Source: Vitis vinifera
Lineage: Eukaryota; Streptophyta; Magnoliopsida; Vitales; Vitaceae
DNA: 64,000 bases
Direction of reading: 5' to 3'
NCBI RefSeq assembly: GCF_030704535.1
Contig: NC_081812.1
Location: 18,981,501 to 19,045,500 of the forward strand
The position numbers and the translations under genes were made by a program. Shown here piece by piece: positions 1-13,921 of this stretch (position 1 is its first letter; each line of letters starts with the position of its first letter). The notes below the pieces were generated by a model. That model saw nothing but the letters and a program-made list of their open reading frames with translations, did not search any database and was not told where the DNA came from.

Positions 1-1995
<1,995 letters not shown>

Positions 1996-2225
1996 GAAGG
2001 CCTAACTTGGGGTTGGGCCAATTTTATTTTATTTTTTAAATTATTTTGATAGGTAAAAATGTAATGTTTTAAGCTACAAAATTTTAAAGAGAAAAAGGAA
2101 AAAATGACATTGTTTTGCCCTCCAAAAAAATAGGACTAAATGATGTTTTGCTCATTTTCTCTTTAAAATTTTACAACTTAAAACACCACATTTTTTTTTA
2201 AAGGGCCCAACCAAATTAGGGCTTT
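1996..2225. repeat. Long inverted repeat (foldback, possible MITE)
   Basis: Positions 2055-2095 and 2155-2195 are near-perfect inverted copies (about 41 bases, about 4 mismatches). Outside them the pairing resumes: GGTTGGGCC on the left (about 2012-2020) faces GGCCCAACC on the right (about 2204-2212), and the flanks still pair loosely, with an insertion of about 30 bases in the left arm. The loop is about 60 bases. The whole unit is about 230 bases and AT-rich, as foldback elements and MITEs are. I see no clear target duplication and cannot name a family. Confidence 0.7.
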
Positions 2226-2840
2226 CGACTGCAACTTGTTCATGGTTTGTGGAGGACGAAGAAGAAAAAAAAAGAAGAGAGAAGAAAAGACATATCTCCT
2301 TGGGATTTTGCATAACCTTGTGCCTATGTCTTTTACAATTGCGAATAAGCAAAGAGTTCCAAAATGCTATACAATTATCTCTTAAGCTTTAGGAAAATAT
2401 TTATATGAATTTGAACTTGCATTTTATTCTTAGTTTACCTAATAAATCCTTTTATTCTTATTATTCTTTAGCAAAAATCTATAAACTAATCAAAATTTTA
2501 TTTTTTGTAAATCTTGTGAGATGAGCTCAAATATGAGGTATCACTTGAGAAAAATATCTAATTATGAAGTATCACTTAGTGTTTGATAAGTATTAACGAA
2601 AGAGAAACATCTCTTCAAAAAAATTATAAATATTAATTGTAGTTTATTAATCTAAGTGTAAAGTTTGAAGTTTTGATTTAAAAACTTTAATATAAATGGA
2701 ATCTCAAACTTAAGATTGACGTTACGGAAGAGTGGATGTGGGTCGAGATTGAGTCTATGTCCATTGATGCATGATTGCTCGATCCAAGCTTATTGGCTTG
2801 CCCCTATAGGACTATGTAGCAATCCTTGAAATTGATAATT
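2226..2840. other. Intergenic, nothing recognised
   Basis: AT-rich sequence. A 66-codon minus-strand frame at 2152-2352 is low in complexity (Ser/Phe runs) and overlaps the foldback, so I do not treat it as coding. Confidence 0.45.
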
Positions 2841-3235
2841 CAAAAGCCTTGCCAATACTGACCACTGATTAAAATATCGAGATATTTCGACGAAATATCG
2901 GTGTATCGGTACATATGGATACAATATTTTCAATCGAAATATCGTCGATTAATGTGAAACATTGACCAAGTCAAAACAACTCAAAAATGATTTGTTCCAG
3001 TTTAAAATGTCATACATATTGACCAAGTCAAAATAGCTCAAAAATGGGTTGTTGCGGTTTAAAAAGGTTGGGGCCAACATTCACCAACTATTATGGCAAG
3101 TTTGCCCTTTGTTACTTGCTATGCACCATCAATTTTAGGACAATCGATATTTTGTATTAAAATATTTATCGATATATTTTCGATATATCCATAAAATCAA
3201 ATTATCAATACTAATTAACAATATTTTTATCCTCG
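2841..3235. repeat. ATCGATAT-rich segment with a 47-bp direct duplication
   Basis: The motif ATATCG/CGATAT recurs many times at both ends (about 2870-2950 and 3145-3190) in both orientations. Between them an imperfect 47-bp unit starting ATTGACCAAGTCAAAA is present twice, at 2961-3007 and 3018-3064, 57 bases apart. The layout, with ends rich in short inverted motifs around a core, resembles a non-autonomous DNA transposon or MITE. I cannot define its borders or family. Confidence 0.5.
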
Positions 3236-4018
3236 ACACCCTTTTAGTAAGAGAGTCCCTAGGACTAGGGTCAACCCTAAGATGGGCATCGCTCTTATAG
3301 GCGAACCAAACCCATGACTAGATACAAAGTGAGGATTCCTAGAAAGAGTATTGGTACCCTTGTGCCATACCTATGGACCGGACTGTTTAGACCTTAATAG
3401 AAGCCCAAGCCCACGAATCCCAAGTAAGTATATCTAGGTACGCCCTAGCCTATAAAAAAACGTTTAGGGATACCAAGGCCACGACACCTAGGCGAGCCAG
3501 AAGCGAGGTCTCGCCCAAAAAGATTGCACCAGTTGGCGCGCTTGGAGAAAAAATATATGACCAAAAAGTTGACGGTTATAATAAGCAAGACTGCAAGAAC
3601 TAGCCCCTCCAACTCAGAGGGGAAAAAGTCTTGATCAACCAATGGATGTTTTGACACGATTACATGCCCCCTAAAAGGCTCTAGTTTCATAATTAGCGGC
3701 ACCTCCATGAGATATTCGTATGCTGACACAATTGCCACCGACCCAATCAGGGTTGAGATTACATATAAAAGGCATTTAGGCCAGGGTAAGGATGTTCCTC
3801 TCCCCGCACGTTTTTCAACCTTCATCCTTTGAGCCTTGCTCCAATCAATTCTCATTGGTTTTCTTCCTTCCTATAGCACTTCCATTAAGTGGAGCCTGGA
3901 AGAGGCATTAGTTGAGGACACCCAACCATATTATCCGTCGGAGTTTACCTCGGTGCAGATGGACGATTCGTGTGGTCATCAGGTACCGTTTGGGTGTGGA
4001 GTTGCGCTCACCCATTAA
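3236..4018. other. Unassigned region with a 136-codon minus-strand open frame
   Basis: This stretch is more GC-rich than its surroundings. A minus-strand frame at 3445-3855 would encode 136 residues with two hydrophobic stretches (about residues 28-50 and 84-103). A plus-strand frame at 3836-4018 abuts it. I recognise no family, promoter or splice structure. The composition shift next to repeat-like sequence suggests a piece of an old mobile element, but that is a guess. Confidence 0.25.
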
Positions 4019-5144
4019 TCAACCAAAACCAACAATTTTCATCTTGGATTCTGAGTGTTGAATGCATGTTTTGAAAAACACAATTGAAGAAACGGTTGTG
4101 TATCAGGATAGAAGTTATGATAGAGGGTTTTGAATCATTACAGTGAAGGTGATGAATTCGGTATAGTGTCTTCTATCACTATCTGTTCTTGACCCCATGT
4201 GGCCTTCTTTTGCAGACATAGTTAGGGGCATCGAAGCTGTCTTTTTCTGGCTGTTCAGTGCACGAGGAGTGTCCATCTTATCGCTGTTTTACCTGCTCAT
4301 ATTTCATTGGGGGAATTTGGCTTGTATTCTTATGATCTTCTGATTCAAACGGATGGGTCAAACCAGACATATTCCTAATTACCTGGAAGCGAGAGAGTCA
4401 AAGAGCCCAGGCAAGTGGCATAAGAAAATACAATTCATACTACTACATTAAGCTATCTCCATTTATGCTCTGTCCAAAACATCCTTGTTGCTTTGAACTC
4501 ACATTTATAACTGCTGTCATGTAGTCCCATTTGTTCAACTTTGCCTTTGCTACTTTTGATTGACCTTTTTAACTGCTCCTGTGCTGTGCCAGATCCCCAC
4601 GTGGATAGTGAAGCATCGTCCTTGTAGCAATAAAGCCAAGAATGTGATGTGACTGGCCTTTTTTTTTTTACCCCTTTTTTTTGCTTAGTTTCTCAATTTC
4701 AATGTGTCTTGGCAGTGCAGTCTATTGAGACTTCCTTTTCCTGCTGTTGAACCCTTTGAATGGTAATTTTTCCTTCTCATGTTCTCTTTTCAATTCTTTG
4801 GTTGCGGGACCATGGTGGTAATTCTATTCGGTTTTTTCATATAACTAATGGATTTGTTGTACTGAATTGCAAATGGAAAACGCCCGTCAGAAAAATATTA
4901 TACATTTACACCTTGGCGTAATGTGGTTTTGATTGTTTATGTTCTATTCTCTCCGAATTTATTTGTATTTTTCGGGATCAATTCTCAGGTATCTGCATAA
5001 GATACAGAGATGAACATCCAAATTTTACATGGCATCCACATTGCTTCTGGGCAAACACCCACAGAAATCACCCATTGCCTACGAGCATGATGTACATGGA
5101 GAGAAAGCAAGATTCATTTCCAAGAAAAACAAGTCTCTAGCATC
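4019..5144. other. Intergenic, nothing recognised
   Basis: No open frame of note, no RNA gene and no clear repeat. T-rich tracts are common. Confidence 0.5.
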
Positions 5145-5278
5145 TCATTGAATGGCTGCACCATAGTTGAAGCTTTCTCTTGAGACATAATAATATTCCA
5201 AGCCAGCAGCCTGCCTCATTGACCATTCAAATTGTCGGTCGAACTGCCTTTGCCTGCATTCTTTAGGATCCCAAATTC
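5145..5278 (-). pseudogene. Possible orphan terminal exon
   Basis: On the minus strand an acceptor-like TTTTTTCATAG is followed by about 43 codons ending in TGA at 5145-5147. The peptide begins IWDPKECRQRQFDRQFEWSM and contains GLEYYYVSRESFNY. Its rich, non-repetitive amino-acid composition looks like real protein, unlike the flanking DNA. I find no further exons upstream on the minus strand (to about 9.4 kb) and do not recognise the family. It may be the last exon of a decayed gene, an exon of a gene I failed to assemble, or chance. Confidence 0.25.
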
Positions 5279-8200
5279 CTATGAAAAAATGGGGCCATAT
5301 TTTGATGACATAACCTACATTGACCCAAAATCACACCTTGGAAATATTATCTTCATATCAAAGTATGGTTTTCATGCATTTAGTTAGACAGGAATTTTAG
5401 GTGGCAGTTCCCTTCCTGAGGAGAACTCCTGAAAGAGAGACCTCGTTACAGCCTTCAAAATTTTATCCATCTTTGAGAACACCTTGGTCCAAACAAACAT
5501 TGTTTCTCAATCTCGTAATTTTATCTCCTCACAAGTAATAATTAAACCAACAAAAGGGAACTTTCTACATTTTTTTTTCAGTCACTTGGAGCCGGACATA
5601 ACAAAAACTTGAACCTCTCCATAACATTCCTCAGAGGCTAGTTCGAGTGGAATCATGCCTTTCTAAAAAATATACTCATAATTATATTGGTACCCTAACT
5701 TAATCCTATGTTTAATTGGGTCTCCGATCTCCATCTGCGAGTGATTGTCATTTTGCAATAATAGTGATAGCGAAGATAGACTGCAAGTAAAAAGAAGCTT
5801 TGGTAGGTTTGTGATCTAGAAGTCCTAATGATTGGCTTTCGGGCAGTTAGAAGCACTTATTTTCCATTGATGAGTTTCTCTATTTTCTACATGATCAAAT
5901 AGAAATAAATGCTATTTTAATTGTCCTACAGTTACCTCCTGTTTCCCCTGTCCTGGTCTCCATGACTGGTTGGCATATTGCTTACTGAATGACTGGTTGA
6001 CGTGACTCTTTTTGTCCTGCAACCACAACCTTTTTTGTCATTTGGTTAACCCAAGTCAAGGAACCTTTATCCCTGTCAAATGGGTCAGTTTCACAATTAC
6101 CCTCCAGCCAACATTCAGGTCCCCTTAAGAGTGCAATTCATAGAGAATTTTAGACACATTAACTAATGGCCACTGAACGCTCAGATTGACTGGCAACTGT
6201 CCGTAATAGTTGAAAAAGGAGCAAGTGCTTGAATTAGTGAGAGCAATTTCACCATGTCACTTCATTGAGGGCCTCTTTTTTCTCTGTCTTTCCCTTAAAA
6301 TTCCCATGTATTTTTCCCCCTCCATACTCATTTCTATTTTCGTTGATCCTTAAAACATCTTCAACCTAGAATTTATTGCGCGTTCACTAGTTTTTGACGT
6401 ATATGACAAAATCATATCTACAAATTGGGTTATTTCTTAGCAGCAGGTACTATATTACTTCCTGATTAATGTTTCTATTTCTAATACTACACTTGTCTTG
6501 CCCTTCATTTTGTCTGCACCTTCATTTAGGTTGTGTCCGAGTATGTTGAAAACATGATCTCTTTTGCAACTACCATATAAAATGCTTTCTATTTTTACAG
6601 AACTATGTTGATCTCACAACTCTCATGAAAGTGCATCTCCAATGGAGGGAGCACCCATTTGATTTATCATGTCTCTCTTCCTGGGGCCTGGGGCCATGTT
6701 CATTCAGTTGCCTGACATCATGTTTTTCATTGCTAAATCCCCATATATAGTCTTTGGCTTTCATCTGGATACGATGGTACAGTTTTTTGAGATAAAGACA
6801 AGGGCATTCCAAAAGTCCATTTGTTTTAATTTTCTGGTGGAATGACACTGAATGTTATTGTATATGATTGATTTAGAATCGCCTAGATGATATTATTGGC
6901 TAGAGTTGTTACTTATGGTTCAAAATGTGCTTGGCCGCTCTGGGCTTCATCCGTAAGGCCCAAAGCCTGTCTGATCCGACCCTGACCACTGCCTGCTTGA
7001 AAATATCAGGCTGAGCTTGGTGTACTGAATCTCAACGGAAAAAGGCAGGGAATTTTAGGGCTGCCAATGAAAGAACCAAGCTGAAGAATTGGTTTTTCTG
7101 AGCTTGGCTACCAGAATTAATGAGCTTCAAAATAAAATGGAGCTCAACTTATTTTCAAGGGAATAATTATTCTTAAAGAGGATCTGAACGCCCTCTGTTT
7201 GACTGAAAATTTTTATTAGGTCAAAAATGGAGAGATACTATTTACTTATTTCTTTTATGGTTTTGAATTTCTTTGTTGGATAAAGTGGGTTTTTAAATGG
7301 CTTTTGCATTTATGCCATTCCCATGGTCTTTTGGTTTTGTTTCACCCCTTCTGTTACAGGAGAGACCTACCACTTTTCATGAGTCATGAGCTTATGATAT
7401 GTTCCTCAATTTCACTCCTATGTAACCAATACCAGGTCCGCTGTGCTGATTTTGATTTAGTGCCATACCAATCCAAACCCATACACCTCCAACCCCACCA
7501 CTTACCCAGTTTCAAATCAATATGGGGAGTGGGATTCTTATGCTCTCTATTTTGTTCTTATTTGGCTTGGCCGGCTGGCAATGGATACTGTACTGCCAGG
7601 TCCAGCCAGGATAAAATCCCCCTTTTAGGCTTTGGATCTCAAAACAATGGGGGAAAGGATAAAAAGCAAATGAAAGTCAATACTTTTCTGTTTGATTGGG
7701 ATGAAAATTAAGGTGAAAAAGTATGCATGGCAGAGGCTGATTGGGGAGGGGAAATTACTATACATTTTGAGACCCACCTTTTTTTTTTAAATAATAATAA
7801 TAATAATAATAAAAGAAAAACCCAAGTAATGAAAATTGAAGAAATGGTGGAGGGAAATTTTGTTAGGGTCAAAAATGTATTTTGGTTTTACTTAATGTTG
7901 ATTACTGTTTTCTGTCTCTAATCCTTATTATGATACTTTTTGAAAACCAAAATCATTCTTCATATTTTTCTTCTTCTCTCAGTGATGACAAGAAGCTTAT
8001 TACACTGAAATATTATTGGAAAAAGGGCGTAATATCCAGCAAATGTGGTTGAATTGACCGGTTTTTGTGCTCAAATTAGTGACGAACACCTGTCTGCATT
8101 GGATAGGATTTGATGATTCGAACAAAGATACTTTACCAATAAAAAGATACTCCTTTCATTAGTACTTAAAAACTTTCTTAACTTTCTTATGTATCATGAT

Positions 8201-9680
8201 TAAGCTTTTTTAGGTTGACAACTCACTCTCATATATCGATGAGACAACTTTTAAAAATGCAATCAACCAAAAAGGGAGGCCTGGTTGGAAAGCTCGGCGG
8301 TTTATGCCCTTGTGTTTTCCGGCCAGTAATCAAATCCCGGTTTGACTACTCCTGTCCTCTCCACTGTCTCTTTACTTAGTGCATCCATTGGCTTCGCTCG
8401 ACACCCTCTTTTTTCATATCCCATAACCACTTGCCCAGACCCTTTATTTCATGTTATAATTATTGAACAATCCCCTCTTTGAGAGGCATCATTTTCATGC
8501 ATATGGGGTCAGAACCCCCATCATCAAACCTTGGTCCCACAATGGATCTCGATGAATTGTGATCCTCCATCATCGGATGGTGACAACCATTCATCAATTG
8601 AATTTTAAAGATAACGAGTGATTGCAGTCCTTGAAAAATAAGCTTAGCTTTTTTACTCGGCTGGTATCCAGAATTCCTGCTGATGGACTCTTTATGAGTT
8701 GCTTTAAATTTAGAGACCTTTCATCTGTTTGTCCCATAAATCTTAGAGCGGCCCACCCCCCTGCAATTGCATGTCATATGTCATAAAATTGACATACATT
8801 CTTGGTATAAACCTAAACTTAACATAACATAACAATTGATAACATTTTTTGCAATTTTTACACATGATAATAATTGCAGAGGCTCAACTTTGGGGCCATC
8901 ACAAAATTCACACATAAAGCATTTATGGGGATTTTATCAGGAGCAACAGTTTTATGTGTTGCTTTGGGTGCAGAATAGAACTGTGCAGTAGTACCATTGC
9001 TTCGCTGTACAGGTGCCGTCTGCCATTCATGTGGACATGGTTTTGGTTCGGACTCCCACATTTAATACTACTACTCAGGTCTTGGAAGGTAAATGATTTC
9101 ACCGTTCACTTCAATAGTGGATGCTTACAAACCATCTCTGAGAGCTAAGTGCAATTTGGCAGGACGAGGGTATATATGATGGTGTCTATGTATATGTGCC
9201 ATTTTGTTTTTGCCACATCTCGCATATAGAGTGAAGGTAAAAAGGAAAATTGGGGGCAAGAAAATGATTCACTTATTTCTATTTTTGTAATTTGAATTTT
9301 TATTTTTTTGGTTGAAGACTTGGAAGCGGGGGTGGGATTATTTACAGGTGCAAGACATGTCTGCAACCAGAAACTTGATATTGCCGCGTAGCGTAGAATG
9401 AAAAAGGGGAAGGGGGCTAGTTAAATATTATGACATAATGAGAGAATCTGAAGAAAGGAGTTGTCCATGGGATTGCAATGAAAACTTTTCATCAATTCCA
9501 TTTCCATCTAATCCATCCATCCGTCCATTCGAAAACTCAACTCTCATCAGGAAATGATAGCCAGCTAACCGACCTCGGACCCCACCCACCCTGTAATATT
9601 GACTGTGAAAGACAAAACCTCACCTTGCTAAAGGGCCTCACCTTCTCTTACTAATAATTCAGTTTTTAAAGGATGCCACG
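5279..9680. other. Intergenic, nothing recognised
   Basis: About 4.4 kb with several short open frames on both strands (for example 7304-7711 plus, 8858-9061 minus). None has a recognisable domain, codon bias or splice context. A short (AAT)n tract lies at about 7789-7811. Confidence 0.45.
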
Positions 9681-9686
9681 TCAGGA

Positions 9687-9723
9687 GGGGGGTAGGGGGG
9701 GACTGGGGAGTAGGGTGGGGGGG
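9687..9723 (+). other. G-quadruplex motif
   Basis: Five G-runs of 6, 7, 4, 3 and 7 bases, separated by loops of 1-4 bases, lie within 37 bases of the plus strand. This greatly exceeds the usual four-run quadruplex rule. It lies about 2 kb upstream of the trihelix gene's ATG and on that gene's coding strand, so it could be a distal promoter structure. The sequence pattern is certain; any function is inference. Confidence 0.8.
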
Positions 9724-11768
9724 TGCAGAGGTGTTGTGTAGCAGGGGTTGGCAGGGGGAAGCAGGAGGAGCAGAAGCAGCAGCAGCACCTGATCAGCGTG
9801 GATTATGGGCCACTCGTGCATCTTTTGTTGCATGGATGGAACGTTCTGCTCTTCCTCCTTCAAAAGCAAGCTATCAGATCTGATTTCAGTCCATCCCCTC
9901 CCTCAGTCCCACTCAGATTCTTCTCTCTATTACCCCTTCCCCCACTCTTACCCCCCTCTGTTCCCTCTGCCCCTCGGTTCCGATCCCCATACCCATCCTT
10001 ACCACCCTCGCACCTAATTATCTCTTCATCATCACTCTCATCATTCTTTTTTTTATTCATAATTTACTATGTTTAGGCTCCCACTTTTTCTTTTTCTTTT
10101 TTCTTTTCTTTTCATTTTATTTATTTTTTTTTTAAAAAAATAATAATTATAAATAGAAATTTGCATGCTGTTATTAAAATAGAATAGACAAACAGGGTAA
10201 AAGAAGACGCACACTGCATACCCCTTTAGCGTAGCGAGAAAAAAGGATTACGGAATTAAAAGCTGAAAAGAACACGAGAAGTACTGCAGCCGTGATAAAT
10301 GGAAAAGCCTAACATGTAGTATTTTATAGTACAACTCACTGTCACCCGTACGGACCGGGACCTATGCATGCATCACCGTCAATTCCCTGCGATCACATGT
10401 AGCAGATTCAACCCTTCTCTTCATCTTCATTATTCACCAATTCACCAATTCACCAATTCACCAATTCATTCTTATATACTATTTCTTTCTGTCTCTTTAC
10501 CCATAATTATCCCTCTTTTTTGTATTATGTGATTGGCATAACCATTTCTATCCGCTGGCGGGAGGGTTTGTTATTTGTTTAGGGTCTTCTCTTACCCAAA
10601 ACAACTATTATCATAGCCATACAGCACCAGTCTGTAGTCTTCCTTGATTAGCTTTGTCTTTTGCTGAAAATTGAGGCATTAAAACATAAGAGATAGTAAC
10701 AATTCTAATTCACCCCCAAACCCTCCTTAAAATTGGAGAAACCTGACTTTTGAACTCTTTAAAGCAGAGGGATGACATTTTAATATGGTTGACCTTGACC
10801 CAAGGTTTTGGATGACATAGAAGGCAGATTGAGGTTCATTAAAAGGAGATATGTACCCAAAGGACATCCCTTTAATCAAAAGGATGTCCCATGTTTTCAA
10901 AACTGTTTATACAGGTAATGCATAGCATATACCCTAAAATCAATCCAATGCACCATGCTTTACAAAACAGAAGCAGCATGTTCTCAGAGTTAATGAATTT
11001 GGTCCGGGTGAACTGTGTTGGTTGCTAGAGAGGTGAAATAGTCCCAAACGGTGTAATATGAATATTTAGGAGTTTACCCCTCTCGTTTCTTCCTATAGCC
11101 CATACGTATATGAATATTTAGGAAAGAGGCTTTTTAGGCCAAGTTTGATCCCATTCCTCAGAAGGCAACCATCAAGTTAGGTTATGGTAGGGTGTTTGAA
11201 TGGCGTGGCAAGCAGTGATGGGATGATTTGGTGGGGAAGATGTGATTGATTCCATATTGGATGGTATACGTAGAGATATATTGGATATCTGGAGACTGGA
11301 TACAAGGATAGAGATAGAGCAGGATGTAGATAGGGAGGGAAGGAGGGAGAGGACGGTCAAAAAGGAAGGATCCTAGGCACTGTACACGCGTCAGCAAGGC
11401 ACCACTCCTTGTACTCAATTCGTCGTCTTCTTTGCGACACGTGTCTCGGGTTTATTAGTCACTACGTCTACCTTGGCTACCGTCTCCAATCCTGTGTTGT
11501 GTTTTAAGGAGAGGAGGAGTATGTTAAATTTTAAAATAATAATAATTAAAAAAAATAAAAATAAAAATAAAAAAAAGGAAAAAACAAAGCAAGAGCGAGT
11601 TGTAGGAGAGTAGCAGTAGACTTTTGAACAAAAAAATGGGACCAATGTCCTGGGCATAAATTGGAGGTTTTTCGTGGACGACACGATCCGAGTCTAGCGC
11701 TCCTCCATCTTTTCTCTCTCTGTTAAAAGGAAAAAAGCTCTCATCTTTTTTTAGCCATTAGTCTTCAT
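9724..11768 (+). promoter_or_regulatory. Upstream region of the trihelix gene
   Basis: About 2 kb before the ATG at 11769. It contains a long C/T-rich stretch (about 9885-10050), four and a half tandem copies of TTCACCAA at 10433-10468, an A/T-rich island (10080-10160) and a pyrimidine-rich leader (TTTTCTCTCTCTGTT, about 11710-11725) just before the start codon. Floral trihelix genes are usually regulated by extended upstream DNA, but I can define no specific binding sites here. Confidence 0.4.
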
Positions 11769-13921
11769 ATGGCAATGGAAGATCATCATCACTATGGCAT
11801 GGCTGATCTACGCCAGTTCATGAACACCAGACCCCATTTTCCGCCTATTCCACACCACCCAGACCTCTTCCCCGCCCATCATCACCACCGAACTCTCACT
11901 CCAGCTCAACCTTACGACTTGATGATGGTGGGTCGTCAAGTTACTCATGACATGATGTCTCGAGGCCTTCATGATTTTGTTACTGATTCTGCCGCTCCTC
12001 CTCCTACTACTACTGCGACCAACACCAACACTGTTGTGCCTACTTCCAATGCCACTCTCACTGGCTTAGATGCCGACGCCGCTTGCCTGGGAGGCGATGC
12101 CTCCACCGGAAGGTGGCCCAGACAAGAAACCCTCACCCTTCTTGAAATCAGATCTCGTCTTGATTCAAAATTCAAGGAGGCAAATCAAAAGGGTCCATTG
12201 TGGGATGAGGTTTCAAGGTATACCCTAATTCAACTTATTAGATTTTTTTTTTCTTTAAATTTTTGTGTCGGTTGAGGTTTTTTTTTTTTCTTCATCTTTT
12301 ATTCAAACTTCTTTTTTCTTCATCTTTAGTTTCAACTTTTCAGTTCACTGGTTTTGAGTAAGAAAAAGTTGATTTTTTGGTACAAAAAATTGCTGAATAT
12401 CTACTGCACTTAGTCCATCTTACACCCGTCGAGTTCAGTCTTCACTTTCTATGCAAAAAGAATAGGTTGCCTTTTGTATGCTAAGCTACACATTTACTGT
12501 GAAATATCTACAGAAGCCCCAAACAATCATCCTTGTTTTGATAGTTGCTAAGCAACAAAAGCACATAATATTAATTGTGCCTCTATGAAATCCTTTGTGG
12601 CTGCTTTATATTATTTTCTTAATTAGTTGGTTACTTCATTGATTTGTCTTATTTTTATTTATTTATTTTTTTTTTCTGTTGTAGGATAATGTCCGAAGAA
12701 CACGGCTACCAAAGGAGTGGAAAGAAATGCAGAGAAAAGTTTGAGAACTTATATAAATATTACAAGAAGACCAAGGAAGGGAAGGCTGGAAGGCAAGATG
12801 GTAAGCACTATAGATTCTTCCGACAGCTTGAAGCCCTCTATGGAGACACCAGTAATGCGGTCTCAGTCCCAGAAAATCACCTTGCTGGAAGTAGTCTCAC
12901 ATTCCATACTGCAACCAACCTTAACATAGCCACACAGAATCAAGAAATCTTTCAAACCCCGAAGCTTTGTGATAGTCTTAGCCTCTCTAACTCCTCTGAC
13001 TTTGATACTTCCTCTTCTGAAGATGATGATCACAATAATACTGGGCCGACGGAGAATGGTTCAACCGACAAGAAAAACAGGAGGAGTCGAAGGAGCTGGA
13101 AAGTGAAGATTAAGGACTTTATTGACTCACAGATGAGGAAGCTCATGGAGAAACAAGAGGCATGGTTGGAGAAAATGCTGAAGGCTCTTGAACATAAGGA
13201 ACAAGAGAGGATATTAAGAGAGGAAGAATGGAGGAAACAGGAGGCGGCTAGGTTAGATAGAGAGCATAAGTTTTGGGCCACTCAGCGAGCATGGATTGAA
13301 GCTCGTGACGCTGCTCTGATGGACACCTTGCAAAAATTAACTGGTAGAGAGCTAAAGGTTCCATCTCCAGAGGAGCTAATGGCAACCCAACACCGAAATC
13401 CTGGGGAAAGGCAGAATGAGAATGGAAGTGAAACAGTGAGCAACTCCGTGAAGGGTGACAGCTGGCCAGAATCTGAGATTACAAGGCTAATGCAACTGAG
13501 AACCAACATGGAATCAAGGTTTCAGCAAGCTGGGTCTTCAGAAGAGGTTCTCTGGGAGGATATTGCAGGCAAGATGGCTTGCTTGGGGTATGATCGGAGT
13601 GCCATAATGTGCAAAGACAAATGGAATAGCATCAATAATTATCTTCTGAGAACCAAGGAGTGTAACAAGAAACGCAAGGAAAATTCTAGAAGTTGCACTT
13701 ACTTTCTGAGCAATGAAACATTATACAATCAAGGAGGAGCCTACTGTGAAATCAGTGAGCCAGGCCCGGAGATGGCCAGACTTCAACCTAATGAGGGCTC
13801 CCCGCCTTCTAATTCTAATGCTGGCAGTGCAGTGCCTGATAGCTGCTTTCGCTTCCTGATGGCGGATGGGAATCTATGGGAGAATTATGCCTTGAAGCTC
13901 AACAAGGGAGACAACCAGTGA
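11769..13921 (+). CDS. PTL: GT-2-clade trihelix transcription factor, PETAL LOSS-like
   Basis: Two coding exons, 11769-12217 and 12685-13921, flank a 467-bp GT-AG intron that splits an Arg codon. The product is 561 residues. Residues about 114-182 form the first trihelix DNA-binding domain, with its tryptophans (W116, W145) and the SGKKCREKFENLYKYYKKTKEG stretch read across the splice. The intron falls inside this domain. Residues about 279-289 are a basic, NLS-like cluster (KKNRRSRRSWK). Residues about 293-371 form the Glu/Lys/Arg-rich central helix typical of GT-2 factors. Residues about 409-490 are the second trihelix (W410, W440, W463). The N-terminus is rich in His, Pro and Thr. Such proteins are nuclear GT-element binders; Arabidopsis PTL restrains growth between sepals. 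Length (591 in Arabidopsis, from memory) and two domains fit PTL better than GT-2 or DF1, and gene order agrees. A second ATG lies two codons downstream. Confidence 0.93.

Noticed and set aside
12644..12684. Start of the second trihelix exon at the ATG at 12644
   Set aside because: These bases are the T-rich end of the intron. The acceptor at 12684 and the domain split across exons show that coding begins at 12685.
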